The notes below the pieces were generated by a model. That model saw only the letters and a program-made list of their open reading frames with translations, searched no databases and had not been told where the DNA came from. A program made the position numbers and the translations under genes. From an uncultured archaeon (GTDB lineage: Archaea > Aenigmatarchaeota > Aenigmatarchaeia > GW2011-AR5), in the NCBI GenBank assembly GCA_903825675.1, contig CAIKBN010000146.1, positions 1-7,331 on the forward strand: a stretch of 7,331 nucleotides of DNA, given 5' to 3'. Below are positions 1 to 5,205 of the stretch, piece after piece; within the stretch, counting starts at the first letter, position 1, and each line of letters opens with the position of its first letter.

Positions 1-15
1 TAATCTTTTAAAACC

Positions 16-2004
16 TTAAAGAAGCGCATACATGACGATAAGTGATGCGAATATTATAGCTATGGTATTCATTACTTTTATTAGCGGGTTAATAGCAGGG
101 CCTGCTGTGTCCTTGTAAGGGTCGCCTACTGTGTCGCCTACAACAGCTGCCTTGTGCGTCTCAGAACCTTTTCCACCTAGCTTGCCTGATTCTATGTATT
201 TTTTCGCATTATCCCATGCTGCACCGCCTGTTGTCATCTGTATTGCCACCATTAATCCTGTTATTATAGACCCAATGAGCATTCCACCTAGTGCTACTGG
301 ACCTAAAATAAAGCCAACAGCTAGAGGCGAAACAACAGCAAGCAGCGCAGGAACACGCATCTCTCTAAGCGCAGCTTTTGTAACAATATCAACGCACTTT
401 GCATAATCTGGTTTAGCTTTTCCTTTTAGTATGCCTTTCTTGAACTGGCGCCTCACTTCCTCAACTACCTTGAAAGCAGTTTTGCCTACTGCCCTCATGC
501 ATTTTGAGGCAAATACAAATGGTATTAATGCACCGACAATAAGACCGACTAATACTAACGGATCTCCTATGTCAAAAACCAGTTTTTCTTTTATCCCAAA
601 AGCAATTCTTGCTATATCTATTTCTTGTACATATGCTGCAAAAAGCGTTAACGCAGCTAATGCGGCTGAGCCTATTGCAAAGGCCTTGGTAACTGCCTTT
701 GTGGTATTGCCAACAGCATCCAACTTATCAGTAATCGTTCTAGTCTTCTTATTGAGGCCTGCCATCTCTGCTATGCCTCCAGCATTGTCTGTTATTGGGC
801 CGTATGAATCTAAGGAAATTACAATTCCTGTCAGCGATACCATTGCCATTGCAGCTATTGCTATGCCATAAATGCCGGCAAAATAAAATGAGATAAGAAT
901 GCCTGCGCATATAACCAGAGCAGGCAAAGCAGTAGATACCATTCCTACAGCCAATCCAGTAATTATATTTGTTCCAGGCCCTGTTTCTGATGCAAGCGCT
1001 ATGTCTTTTACTGGCGAATATTTCGCAGTTGTATAATACTCTGTTATCGCAAATAATGAAACTGCTACAGCAATACCAACTATTGAAGAATAAAACATTG
1101 CAATGCTAATCGGAAGCGATACTGTTATGAAATAGAATATAATTGCAGATATAATAGCTGTTACTATAAGTCCCATGTAAAGCGCACGCATTATGCTTCC
1201 GCTTTTATCTATTCTGACAAAAAATATGCCTATTATTGACGCAAATATTGCACCTGCACCAAGCAGCAGCGGATATATAACACCTACCTCGCCTATTAGT
1301 AAATGACCGAGCAACATTGCACCTAATGCTGTTACTGCATATGTTTCGAACAAGTCTGCGCCCATGCCTGCGCAGTCACCGACATTGTCGCCGACATTGT
1401 CAGCAATAACAGCAGGATTCCTTGGATCATCCTCTGGAATGCCTGCTTCTACCTTGCCGACTAAATCAGCGCCAACATCCGCAGATTTAGTATAAATGCC
1501 ACCGCCTATTCTTGCAAATAAACTGATTAAACATGCACCAAAACCAAAACCAATAATCAGCAATGGATTTTTGTAAAACATGTAAAAGGACGTTACGCCA
1601 ATTAGTGCAAGCCCAACAACAAACATGCCAGTAACTGCCCCGCCCCTAAATGCAACATTTAAGGCATTATTTAGTCCATTGCCTGCTGCCTTTGCAGTTT
1701 TCACATTTGCCCTTACTGAGATGTTCATTCCTATATATCCAGCAAGAGCTGAGCAGAATGCGCCTGCAACAAAGGTTATTGCCGTTTGCATATTAATTGC
1801 AATTGCGAGTGCAATAGATATTATAATAGCAAATATTGTTACTGTTTTATACTGCCTGTTCAAGTAAGCGCTTGAGCCCTCGCGTATTGCTGCTGCAATG
1901 CTCTCCATTTTTTCTGTTCCTTTTTCCTGCCTTAACACGTAGATTATCAGAAAAACAGCAAAAACAATTGCAGTTACACCTGCTATAATCGGGATTAATA
2001 ACAT
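16..2004 (-). CDS. hppA: Membrane-bound proton-pumping pyrophosphatase, K+-independent type
   Basis: This 662-residue integral membrane protein hydrolyses pyrophosphate and uses the energy to move protons across the cell membrane. Its length and many hydrophobic helices fit the family. The catalytic, acidic part is clear: DVGADLVGKVEAGIPEDD begins at residue 177 and is followed by DNVGDNVGDCAGMGADLFE at 202-220. Further conserved stretches are TDNAGGIAEMAGL (405-417), AWDNAKKYIE (596-605) and GDTVGDPYKDTAGPAINP (623-640). The signature GNTTKAVTK (432-440) has Lys436 and Thr439. In this family a Lys-x-x-Thr pair here marks K+-independent proton pumps, whereas K+-dependent forms carry Ala. The usual Gly after the following Lys is Ala441. 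The start codon overlaps the stop of the upstream PIN gene by one base (TAATG), so the two genes are probably co-transcribed and translationally coupled. No frameshift or missing block is seen. Confidence 0.97.
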   Translation of the reverse strand: MLLIPIIAGVTAIVFAVFLIIYVLRQEKGTEKMESIAAAIREGSSAYLNRQYKTVTIFAIIISIALAIAINMQTAITFVAGAFCSALAGYIGMNISVRANVKTAKAAGNGLNNALNVAFRGGAVTGMFVVGLALIGVTSFYMFYKNPLLIIGFGFGACLISLFARIGGGIYTKSADVGADLVGKVEAGIPEDDPRNPAVIADNVGDNVGDCAGMGADLFETYAVTALGAMLLGHLLIGEVGVIYPLLLGAGAIFASIIGIFFVRIDKSGSIMRALYMGLIVTAIISAIIFYFITVSLPISIAMFYSSIVGIAVAVSLFAITEYYTTAKYSPVKDIALASETGPGTNIITGLAVGMVSTALPALVICAGILISFYFAGIYGIAIAAMAMVSLTGIVISLDSYGPITDNAGGIAEMAGLNKKTRTITDKLDAVGNTTKAVTKAFAIGSAALAALTLFAAYVQEIDIARIAFGIKEKLVFDIGDPLVLVGLIVGALIPFVFASKCMRAVGKTAFKVVEEVRRQFKKGILKGKAKPDYAKCVDIVTKAALREMRVPALLAVVSPLAVGFILGPVALGGMLIGSIITGLMVAIQMTTGGAAWDNAKKYIESGKLGGKGSETHKAAVVGDTVGDPYKDTAGPAINPLIKVMNTIAIIFASLIVMYALL

Positions 2005-2369
2005 TAGCGATCTCCTGTCAAAAATTTCCTTTGTCTCAACCGAATGATCTTAATTTTATTGCTTTTTAAGGTTTTTATAAGTTTCCTATCATTCGTTGCA
2101 ACCATGCAGTTATGCTTTTTCGCATAGTTGATTATAGCTGAATCCGTTATTTTTTCCTTTGTGGCAACAATTTTTATGCCTTTCTCCACTATAAGGTCCA
2201 GTGCAATCTTAGCAACTGGGGCATACCTGCCCTTGCCTTCAGCTATTTTCTCCAGTTCGTTTATGCAACTCTCAAGCGTAATTAATTCATGATCGCCAAG
2301 CTCATCATATATATTGACCTTGAATTGCACAGGCACTAATAAGAAGTTCGTGTCAAGAAGGACTTTCAT
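2004..2369 (-). CDS. Fcf1-like PIN-domain protein (putative rRNA-processing endoribonuclease)
   Basis: This 121-residue protein is a single PIN domain, a metal-dependent RNase H-like nuclease fold. It opens with MKVLLDTNFLL (Asp6, Asn8) and has acidic residues around Glu38/Glu40 (INELEKIAEG), Asp76 (ITDSAIINYAKK) and Asp94 (VATNDRKL). That is the usual set of metal-binding carboxylates, so it is probably active. The order and the basic C-terminus (IIRLRQRKFLTGDR) fit the archaeal Fcf1/UTP24-like group, which in eukaryotes acts in small-subunit rRNA processing. The archaeal members are less well characterised. No small antitoxin gene lies next to it, which argues against a VapBC toxin pair. 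It is the first gene of a PIN-hppA operon. It has no SD motif, and an AT-rich box 27 nt upstream of its ATG suggests a leaderless transcript. A stand-alone VapC-like RNase remains possible. Confidence 0.88.
   Translation of the reverse strand: MKVLLDTNFLLVPVQFKVNIYDELGDHELITLESCINELEKIAEGKGRYAPVAKIALDLIVEKGIKIVATKEKITDSAIINYAKKHNCMVATNDRKLIKTLKSNKIKIIRLRQRKFLTGDR
2012..2016 (-). promoter_or_regulatory. Shine-Dalgarno site of hppA inside the PIN gene
   Basis: On the minus strand AGGAG lies 7 nt before the hppA ATG, within the last codons of the PIN gene. It supports the ATG at 2004 as the real hppA start and a translationally coupled internal gene of an operon. Confidence 0.7.
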
Positions 2370-2391
2370 AGAAAAAGGATGTCATGAGAAG

Positions 2392-2403
2392 TATATAAAA
2401 ATA
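2392..2403. promoter_or_regulatory. Shared TATA-like box between divergent PIN and Yip1 genes
   Basis: TATATAAAAATA is the only strong TATA-like stretch in the 54-bp gap between the two divergent starts. Its centre (about 2396) is 27-28 nt from both ATGs, at 2369 on minus and 2424 on plus. That is the usual archaeal TATA-to-start-site distance, so both genes would be transcribed from one central box as leaderless mRNAs. Neither start has an SD motif, which agrees. Transcription has not been tested. Confidence 0.55.
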
Positions 2404-2423
2404 GGCAGGCACCATAGATTATT

Positions 2424-3680
2424 ATGCCATTGACTCCTGAGGAAATAAGAAAGGCCTATAATGAGGATGACAACCTAGGCTTTTTTGAAAAAATAAAAAA
2501 AGTACTTTTCTCGCCATCTGAATTCTTTGAAGCAGTAAAAGCTGAGCAGGGTCTGAAAAGCGCTTTCGTATATCTTGCTATAATATCTTTGATAGGTGTA
2601 AGTTTAGTTGCAATATTGTTATTCCTATTTTTAGGTTTAATGCTTAGCTTTCTAGGCTCTTTAACCGCTTCTGCAGGCATTTCTGCAGACCAGTTTACAG
2701 GTTTTATTACAGGCATGTCTTTAGTCTACTTAGGTGCCATAATACTAGGCTTATGGTTAGCAACCCTGTTGTTAAGCTTCATAGGAGCAGGAATTTTGCA
2801 CATATTCGTAAAAATCGTGGGCGGCAAAGGCAGCTATTCTGACACTTACAAAGCAGTAGCCTATGCATCTACGCCATCGTATCTCTTTATCTGGGTTCCT
2901 GTGGTTGGTTTATTTATTTCCATATGGGCACTGTATCTGGAAATAAAGGGTTTGTCAGTGCTTCACAATATCAGTATGAAAAGGGCTTTATTGGCAATAA
3001 TATTGCTGATAGTAATTGTATTTGTTTTAATTTTTGGTATTGGCGTATTTTTATATTCATTCGGGGTGCTTAATCCAACAGTTTATACATTATCCCGTTG
3101 CTCAGGTTTCCAATACTTTGCCTTCCAGGACCAAAAACTTACTGAAACCGAATATAGTATTGTTTTATTGAACGATAATCGTGATGTAGAAATAACAGGG
3201 ATTAACGTCAATGGCCAAGAATTAACTATCTCTAAAAGTGAAATTCGTGTAGGTAGCATGGTTACTCTTAAAGGAACTGGCTTTTCAACTACAAAAAAAC
3301 CAAGCGATGCCTTTAGTTATATTGTGACAATAACCTATAATTCAGACGGTATAACAGATGAAAAAGACACAGCAACTTGTACTGGACTGGTTCAAACACA
3401 GCTTGAAAATGTAGTTCAATCACAGATTGCAAATATGGGAAAGCAGATAACAATTGACAACACAGTTAAGAATGAAATAACAATACATAATGTCGGCACA
3501 TATAACATAAGTACTGATGAATTATCAGTTTATGTAGATGCTGTAAAAACCGTGTGTAGTTGGGACACCAGTTCATTTGGCCCAGACAAACTTGCAACAT
3601 GCACCCTACCAGAGCCATGCTCTGGTAAAATAGTAAAAATATCAGCACCTGGAAATTTCGATAGTGTTGTTTGCGAATAA
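2424..3680 (+). CDS. Yip1-domain membrane protein with a cysteine-containing outer domain
   Basis: This 418-residue protein has two parts. The N-terminal half resembles the Yip1 superfamily: a short cytoplasmic region with FFEKIKKVLFSPSEFFEAV (20-38), then hydrophobic segments at about 46-79, 98-130, 153-172 and 188-212, with the family-like GKGSYSDTYKAVAYASTPS at 134-152. The C-terminal half (about 213-418) is polar, beta-rich by appearance and follows the last membrane segment, so it probably faces outward. It begins with CSGFQYFAFQDQKL (226-239). It contains all six cysteines of the protein (226, 319, 378, 393, 399, 417) and none occur in the membrane part, suggesting up to three disulfides. 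Residues 348-418 look like an Ig/CARDB-like adhesion-type module. The function is unknown; a role in envelope or surface organisation is inference. The gene is probably leaderless, from the shared promoter with the PIN gene. Confidence 0.85.
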   Translation: MPLTPEEIRKAYNEDDNLGFFEKIKKVLFSPSEFFEAVKAEQGLKSAFVYLAIISLIGVSLVAILLFLFLGLMLSFLGSLTASAGISADQFTGFITGMSLVYLGAIILGLWLATLLLSFIGAGILHIFVKIVGGKGSYSDTYKAVAYASTPSYLFIWVPVVGLFISIWALYLEIKGLSVLHNISMKRALLAIILLIVIVFVLIFGIGVFLYSFGVLNPTVYTLSRCSGFQYFAFQDQKLTETEYSIVLLNDNRDVEITGINVNGQELTISKSEIRVGSMVTLKGTGFSTTKKPSDAFSYIVTITYNSDGITDEKDTATCTGLVQTQLENVVQSQIANMGKQITIDNTVKNEITIHNVGTYNISTDELSVYVDAVKTVCSWDTSSFGPDKLATCTLPEPCSGKIVKISAPGNFDSVVCE

Positions 3681-3681
3681 G

Positions 3682-3693
3682 CTTAATTTAAAG
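3682..3693 (+). promoter_or_regulatory. TATA-like promoter of the methyltransferase gene
   Basis: CTTAATTTAAAG starts one base after the stop codon of the Yip1 gene. Adding about 26 nt puts transcription start near 3714, giving a leader of roughly 27 nt before the ATG at 3741. A very similar stop-plus-box arrangement occurs at 6004-6020. Confidence 0.4.
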
Positions 3694-3723
3694 CCTAAAA
3701 ACCTTTCTAACCTACAGTTATTA

Positions 3724-3729
3724 GGGGTG
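3724..3729 (+). promoter_or_regulatory. Shine-Dalgarno-like site that decides the methyltransferase start
   Basis: GGGGTG is close to the SD consensus and lies 11 nt before the ATG at 3741 but only 2 nt before the alternative in-frame GTG at 3732. Spacing therefore favours the ATG. Confidence 0.45.
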
Positions 3730-3740
3730 TAGTGGATTTC

Positions 3741-4352
3741 ATGTTTTACCATAAAGGTATCACTCTCTATGTACCGGATAAGGTCTATTATCCAAGAGAG
3801 GATTCGTTGCTTCTAGCCAATGTTTTGGAGAAAACAAAGCTGAAAGGCAGTATACTAGACATCGGCTGTGGCTCAGGGCTTCTGGCAATAATAATGGCCA
3901 AAGCCGCTGAAGTCACTGCTGTGGATGTCTGCTCGCTTGCAGTCAAAACCACGCTTCAGAATGCAGAGATAAACAAAATAAAATTAAAAGCCATCCAGTC
4001 TGATTTATTCAGCAAAGTAAAAGGCAAATTCGACTTAATTGTCTTCAATTCACCATATCTTCCAGCGCAACCAAACGCAAACCTAGATGGACAGCCTACT
4101 GAAACCAATTTATACAATGACATAACCTACTCAGGGGGTAAAAAAGGCAGGACAGTAATAACTAAATTTATCAGGAACGTAAAAAAATATCTTAAGAAGA
4201 ATGGCAAGATACTTCTCCTTATTTCATCATTAACCGGCGAAAAAGAAGTCTTGACTTTGTTCAAAGCAAACAACTTCAAAACCAAGATTATATCAAGGCA
4301 GAAAATCCCCTGGGAAGAACTCATGATTATTGAAGCAGGATTAAAAAAATAA
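3741..4352 (+). CDS. HEMK2/Mtq2-type SAM-dependent methyltransferase (putative release-factor glutamine methylase)
   Basis: This is a 203-residue class I methyltransferase counted from ATG 3741; a GTG at 3732 would add three residues. The N-terminus VYYPREDSLLLANVL (15-29) is the hallmark of the archaeal/eukaryotic HEMK2 (Mtq2) branch. The SAM-binding motif LDIGCGSG is at 39-46, the acidic Asp62 follows in AVDV, and YSGGKKGRTVITKF (130-143) fits the family. The catalytic NPPY motif, which binds the glutamine side chain, reads NSPY here (103-106), followed by LP as in archaeal relatives. By family the likely target is the GGQ glutamine of release factor aRF1, normally with a Trm112-like partner that is not encoded in this window. 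The length fits the branch, which lacks the N-terminal domain of bacterial PrmC. The gene stands alone: it has its own promoter-like box and SD site, and a hairpin/T-tract lies just downstream. Confidence 0.85.
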   Translation: MFYHKGITLYVPDKVYYPREDSLLLANVLEKTKLKGSILDIGCGSGLLAIIMAKAAEVTAVDVCSLAVKTTLQNAEINKIKLKAIQSDLFSKVKGKFDLIVFNSPYLPAQPNANLDGQPTETNLYNDITYSGGKKGRTVITKFIRNVKKYLKKNGKILLLISSLTGEKEVLTLFKANNFKTKIISRQKIPWEELMIIEAGLKK

Positions 4353-4365
4353 GATGCCCTTTGCT

Positions 4366-4405
4366 ACCACTGCCTAAAAGCAGTGGTTTCTTTGTGGATT
4401 TTTTT
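4366..4405 (+). terminator. Hairpin plus T-tract after the methyltransferase gene
   Basis: ACCACTGC (4366-4373) pairs perfectly with GCAGTGGT (4380-4387) around a 6-nt loop. It is followed by T-rich sequence ending in seven T's (4399-4405). It lies 14 nt after the methyltransferase stop, so it can serve as its terminator; archaea mainly need the T-tract. A GC-rich perfect hairpin is unusual in this AT-rich gap. It also resembles the subterminal hairpins of IS200/IS605-type elements, so a decayed transposon end is an alternative reading. Confidence 0.5.
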
Positions 4406-4450
4406 CTGACTTCTTGTCTTTGCAGTATCGGTTTTCTGTAAAAATCAAAA

Positions 4451-4492
4451 ATAAGATTTTTAAAGATAGCCTTTATCTTATACACGATAAAG
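4451..4492 (+). promoter_or_regulatory. Promoter of the LuxR-type gene with overlapping inverted repeats
   Basis: A TATA-like TTTTTAAAG (4457-4465) lies about 30 nt before the ATG at 4493, fitting a transcript that is leaderless or nearly so; there is no SD motif. Two perfect 7-bp inverted repeats overlap it. ATAAGAT (4451-4457) pairs with ATCTTAT (4475-4481) and brackets the TATA-like box. CTTTATC (4471-4477) pairs with GATAAAG (4486-4492) and ends exactly at the start codon. They are candidate operators, possibly for the adjacent HTH protein itself, which is inference. AT-rich DNA raises the chance of such repeats by accident. Confidence 0.45.
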
Positions 4493-4882
4493 ATGGTTGA
4501 TGCCTACAAAAAAAGGGTAAATGACTTAAAGGAAATAGCAATAGGGATGCTTGGTTATCTTGACTCTATGGGTGACAATGGCTACACCCCAGATGCATTG
4601 AAAGAGTTAGATAATTATTCCAGACAGATTACTCAAAATATTAGAGATATTGCAAGTATGTTCACCCTTAGACCTGAGTTCAGTGAAACTATGACAAAAA
4701 GGGAGATAGAAGTTATGGGGTATGTGGCTCAAGGTCTCAGCAATAAACAAATTGGCAAAGAAATGATTATATCTGATAATACTGTAAAGAATTATGTACG
4801 TAAAATATATCTAAAAACAGATGCTCTTTCACGCGCCCATATTGCAGTATTGTATGAAAGGCATTTTAGGCCGAATCTTTAA
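4493..4882 (+). CDS. Stand-alone LuxR/GerE-type helix-turn-helix transcription regulator
   Basis: This 129-residue protein has a textbook LuxR/GerE DNA-binding domain at about 67-121. MTKREIEVMGYVAQGLSNKQ (67-86) is followed by IGKEMIISDNTVKNYVRKIY (87-106) and then K108, R114 and A118. The conserved residues T68, R70-E71, E73-V74, G81, S83-N84, I87, S94, T97-V98-K99 and I105 are all present. The first 60 residues are probably helical and match no sensor domain I know; no receiver domain with a phospho-Asp is present. It is therefore a short single-HTH protein, perhaps a dimer with a small N-terminal coil. This family is abundant in bacteria and uncommon in archaea, which suggests bacterial origin (inference). 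The gene is monocistronic, with its own promoter carrying inverted repeats, and is convergent with the 77-residue gene 37 bp downstream. Confidence 0.9.
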   Translation: MVDAYKKRVNDLKEIAIGMLGYLDSMGDNGYTPDALKELDNYSRQITQNIRDIASMFTLRPEFSETMTKREIEVMGYVAQGLSNKQIGKEMIISDNTVKNYVRKIYLKTDALSRAHIAVLYERHFRPNL

Positions 4883-4900
4883 CAAAACCCAAGTAAAAAT

Positions 4901-4912
4901 TTAATCTTAAAA
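4901..4912 (+). repeat. 12-bp direct repeat, left copy
   Basis: TTAATCTTAAAA occurs here and again exactly at 5171-5182, same orientation, 270 bp apart, flanking the 77-residue gene. This copy is in the convergent gap after the LuxR-type gene. The right copy coincides with the presumed promoter box. Confidence 0.5.
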
Positions 4913-4919
4913 TCTTCCA

Positions 4920-5153
4920 TTACAAAACAAAATCAGAAAATGACAATATAAGGAATCTACGATTTTGAGATTTTATAACATCTGCTAACTCCAAAAGATT
5001 TGAGCTAACAGCAAAAACAGAGTAATTATTTGGATTTTGGCCAGGCGGCATGTCAATAGCTACGTGTTTATTCATTAAATATTCTATTTCCCCGCTAGCT
5101 CTGAGTTCTCTGATATTTTTACCGATATATTGACCGCTTATGTCAACTGCCAT
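4920..5153 (-). CDS. Small protein of unknown function, 77 residues
   Basis: I do not recognise this protein. It is soluble in appearance, with no signal peptide or membrane segment and no cysteine. It contains MAVDISGQYIGKNIREL at the start, an acidic-polar centre with DMPPGQNPNN (34-43) and an alternating, hydrophobic C-terminus (RRFLILSFSDFVL) that may form a strand. Three observations argue that it is a real gene. It fills a gap otherwise empty of genes. Its amino-acid make-up is balanced rather than shadow-like. Its ATG sits 26 nt from an AT-rich box placed the same way for the divergent GTPase gene, copying the geometry of the PIN/Yip1 pair. There is no SD motif, so it would be leaderless. 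On its own strand a T5 run (4895-4899) just past its stop could end transcription. A chance ORF cannot be excluded. Confidence 0.55.
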   Translation of the reverse strand: MAVDISGQYIGKNIRELRASGEIEYLMNKHVAIDMPPGQNPNNYSVFAVSSNLLELADVIKSQNRRFLILSFSDFVL

Positions 5154-5170
5154 ATCAACTATATGTGCAA

Positions 5171-5182
5171 TTAATCTTAAAA
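5171..5182. promoter_or_regulatory. Shared AT-rich box between the 77-residue gene and the GTPase; right copy of the 12-bp repeat
   Basis: TTAATCTTAAAA is the right copy of the repeat at 4901-4912. Its CTTAAAA core (centre about 5179) is 27 nt from the plus-strand ATG at 5206 and 26 nt from the minus-strand ATG at 5153. It sits in the middle of a 52-bp divergent gap and could act as the TATA box for leaderless transcription both ways. The core is less TATA-like than the box at 2392-2403. Confidence 0.45.
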
Positions 5183-5205
5183 GGATTTTTTCTTAATATA
5201 TCATC

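Noticed and set aside
1..15. TATA-like TTTTAAAA as a promoter for a minus-strand gene beyond the window
   Set aside because: It is AT-rich and similar to other boxes here, but the gene it would serve is outside the window, so it cannot be supported.
131..1867. Plus-strand ORFs at 131-406, 431-871 and 1625-1867
   Set aside because: They are antisense shadows of hppA, whose conserved motifs cover the same bases; their Ala/Pro/Thr-rich products look like nothing known.
2004..2369. VapBC toxin-antitoxin pair
   Set aside because: Only a PIN protein is present. No small antitoxin gene is adjacent, and the sequence fits the Fcf1-like group better.
2456..2716. Minus-strand ORF of 86 residues
   Set aside because: It lies opposite the membrane part of the Yip1-domain gene and has no promoter or family features.
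3466..4324. Minus-strand ORFs at 3466-3648 and 4127-4324
   Set aside because: They lie antisense to the Yip1-fusion and methyltransferase genes, both well supported.
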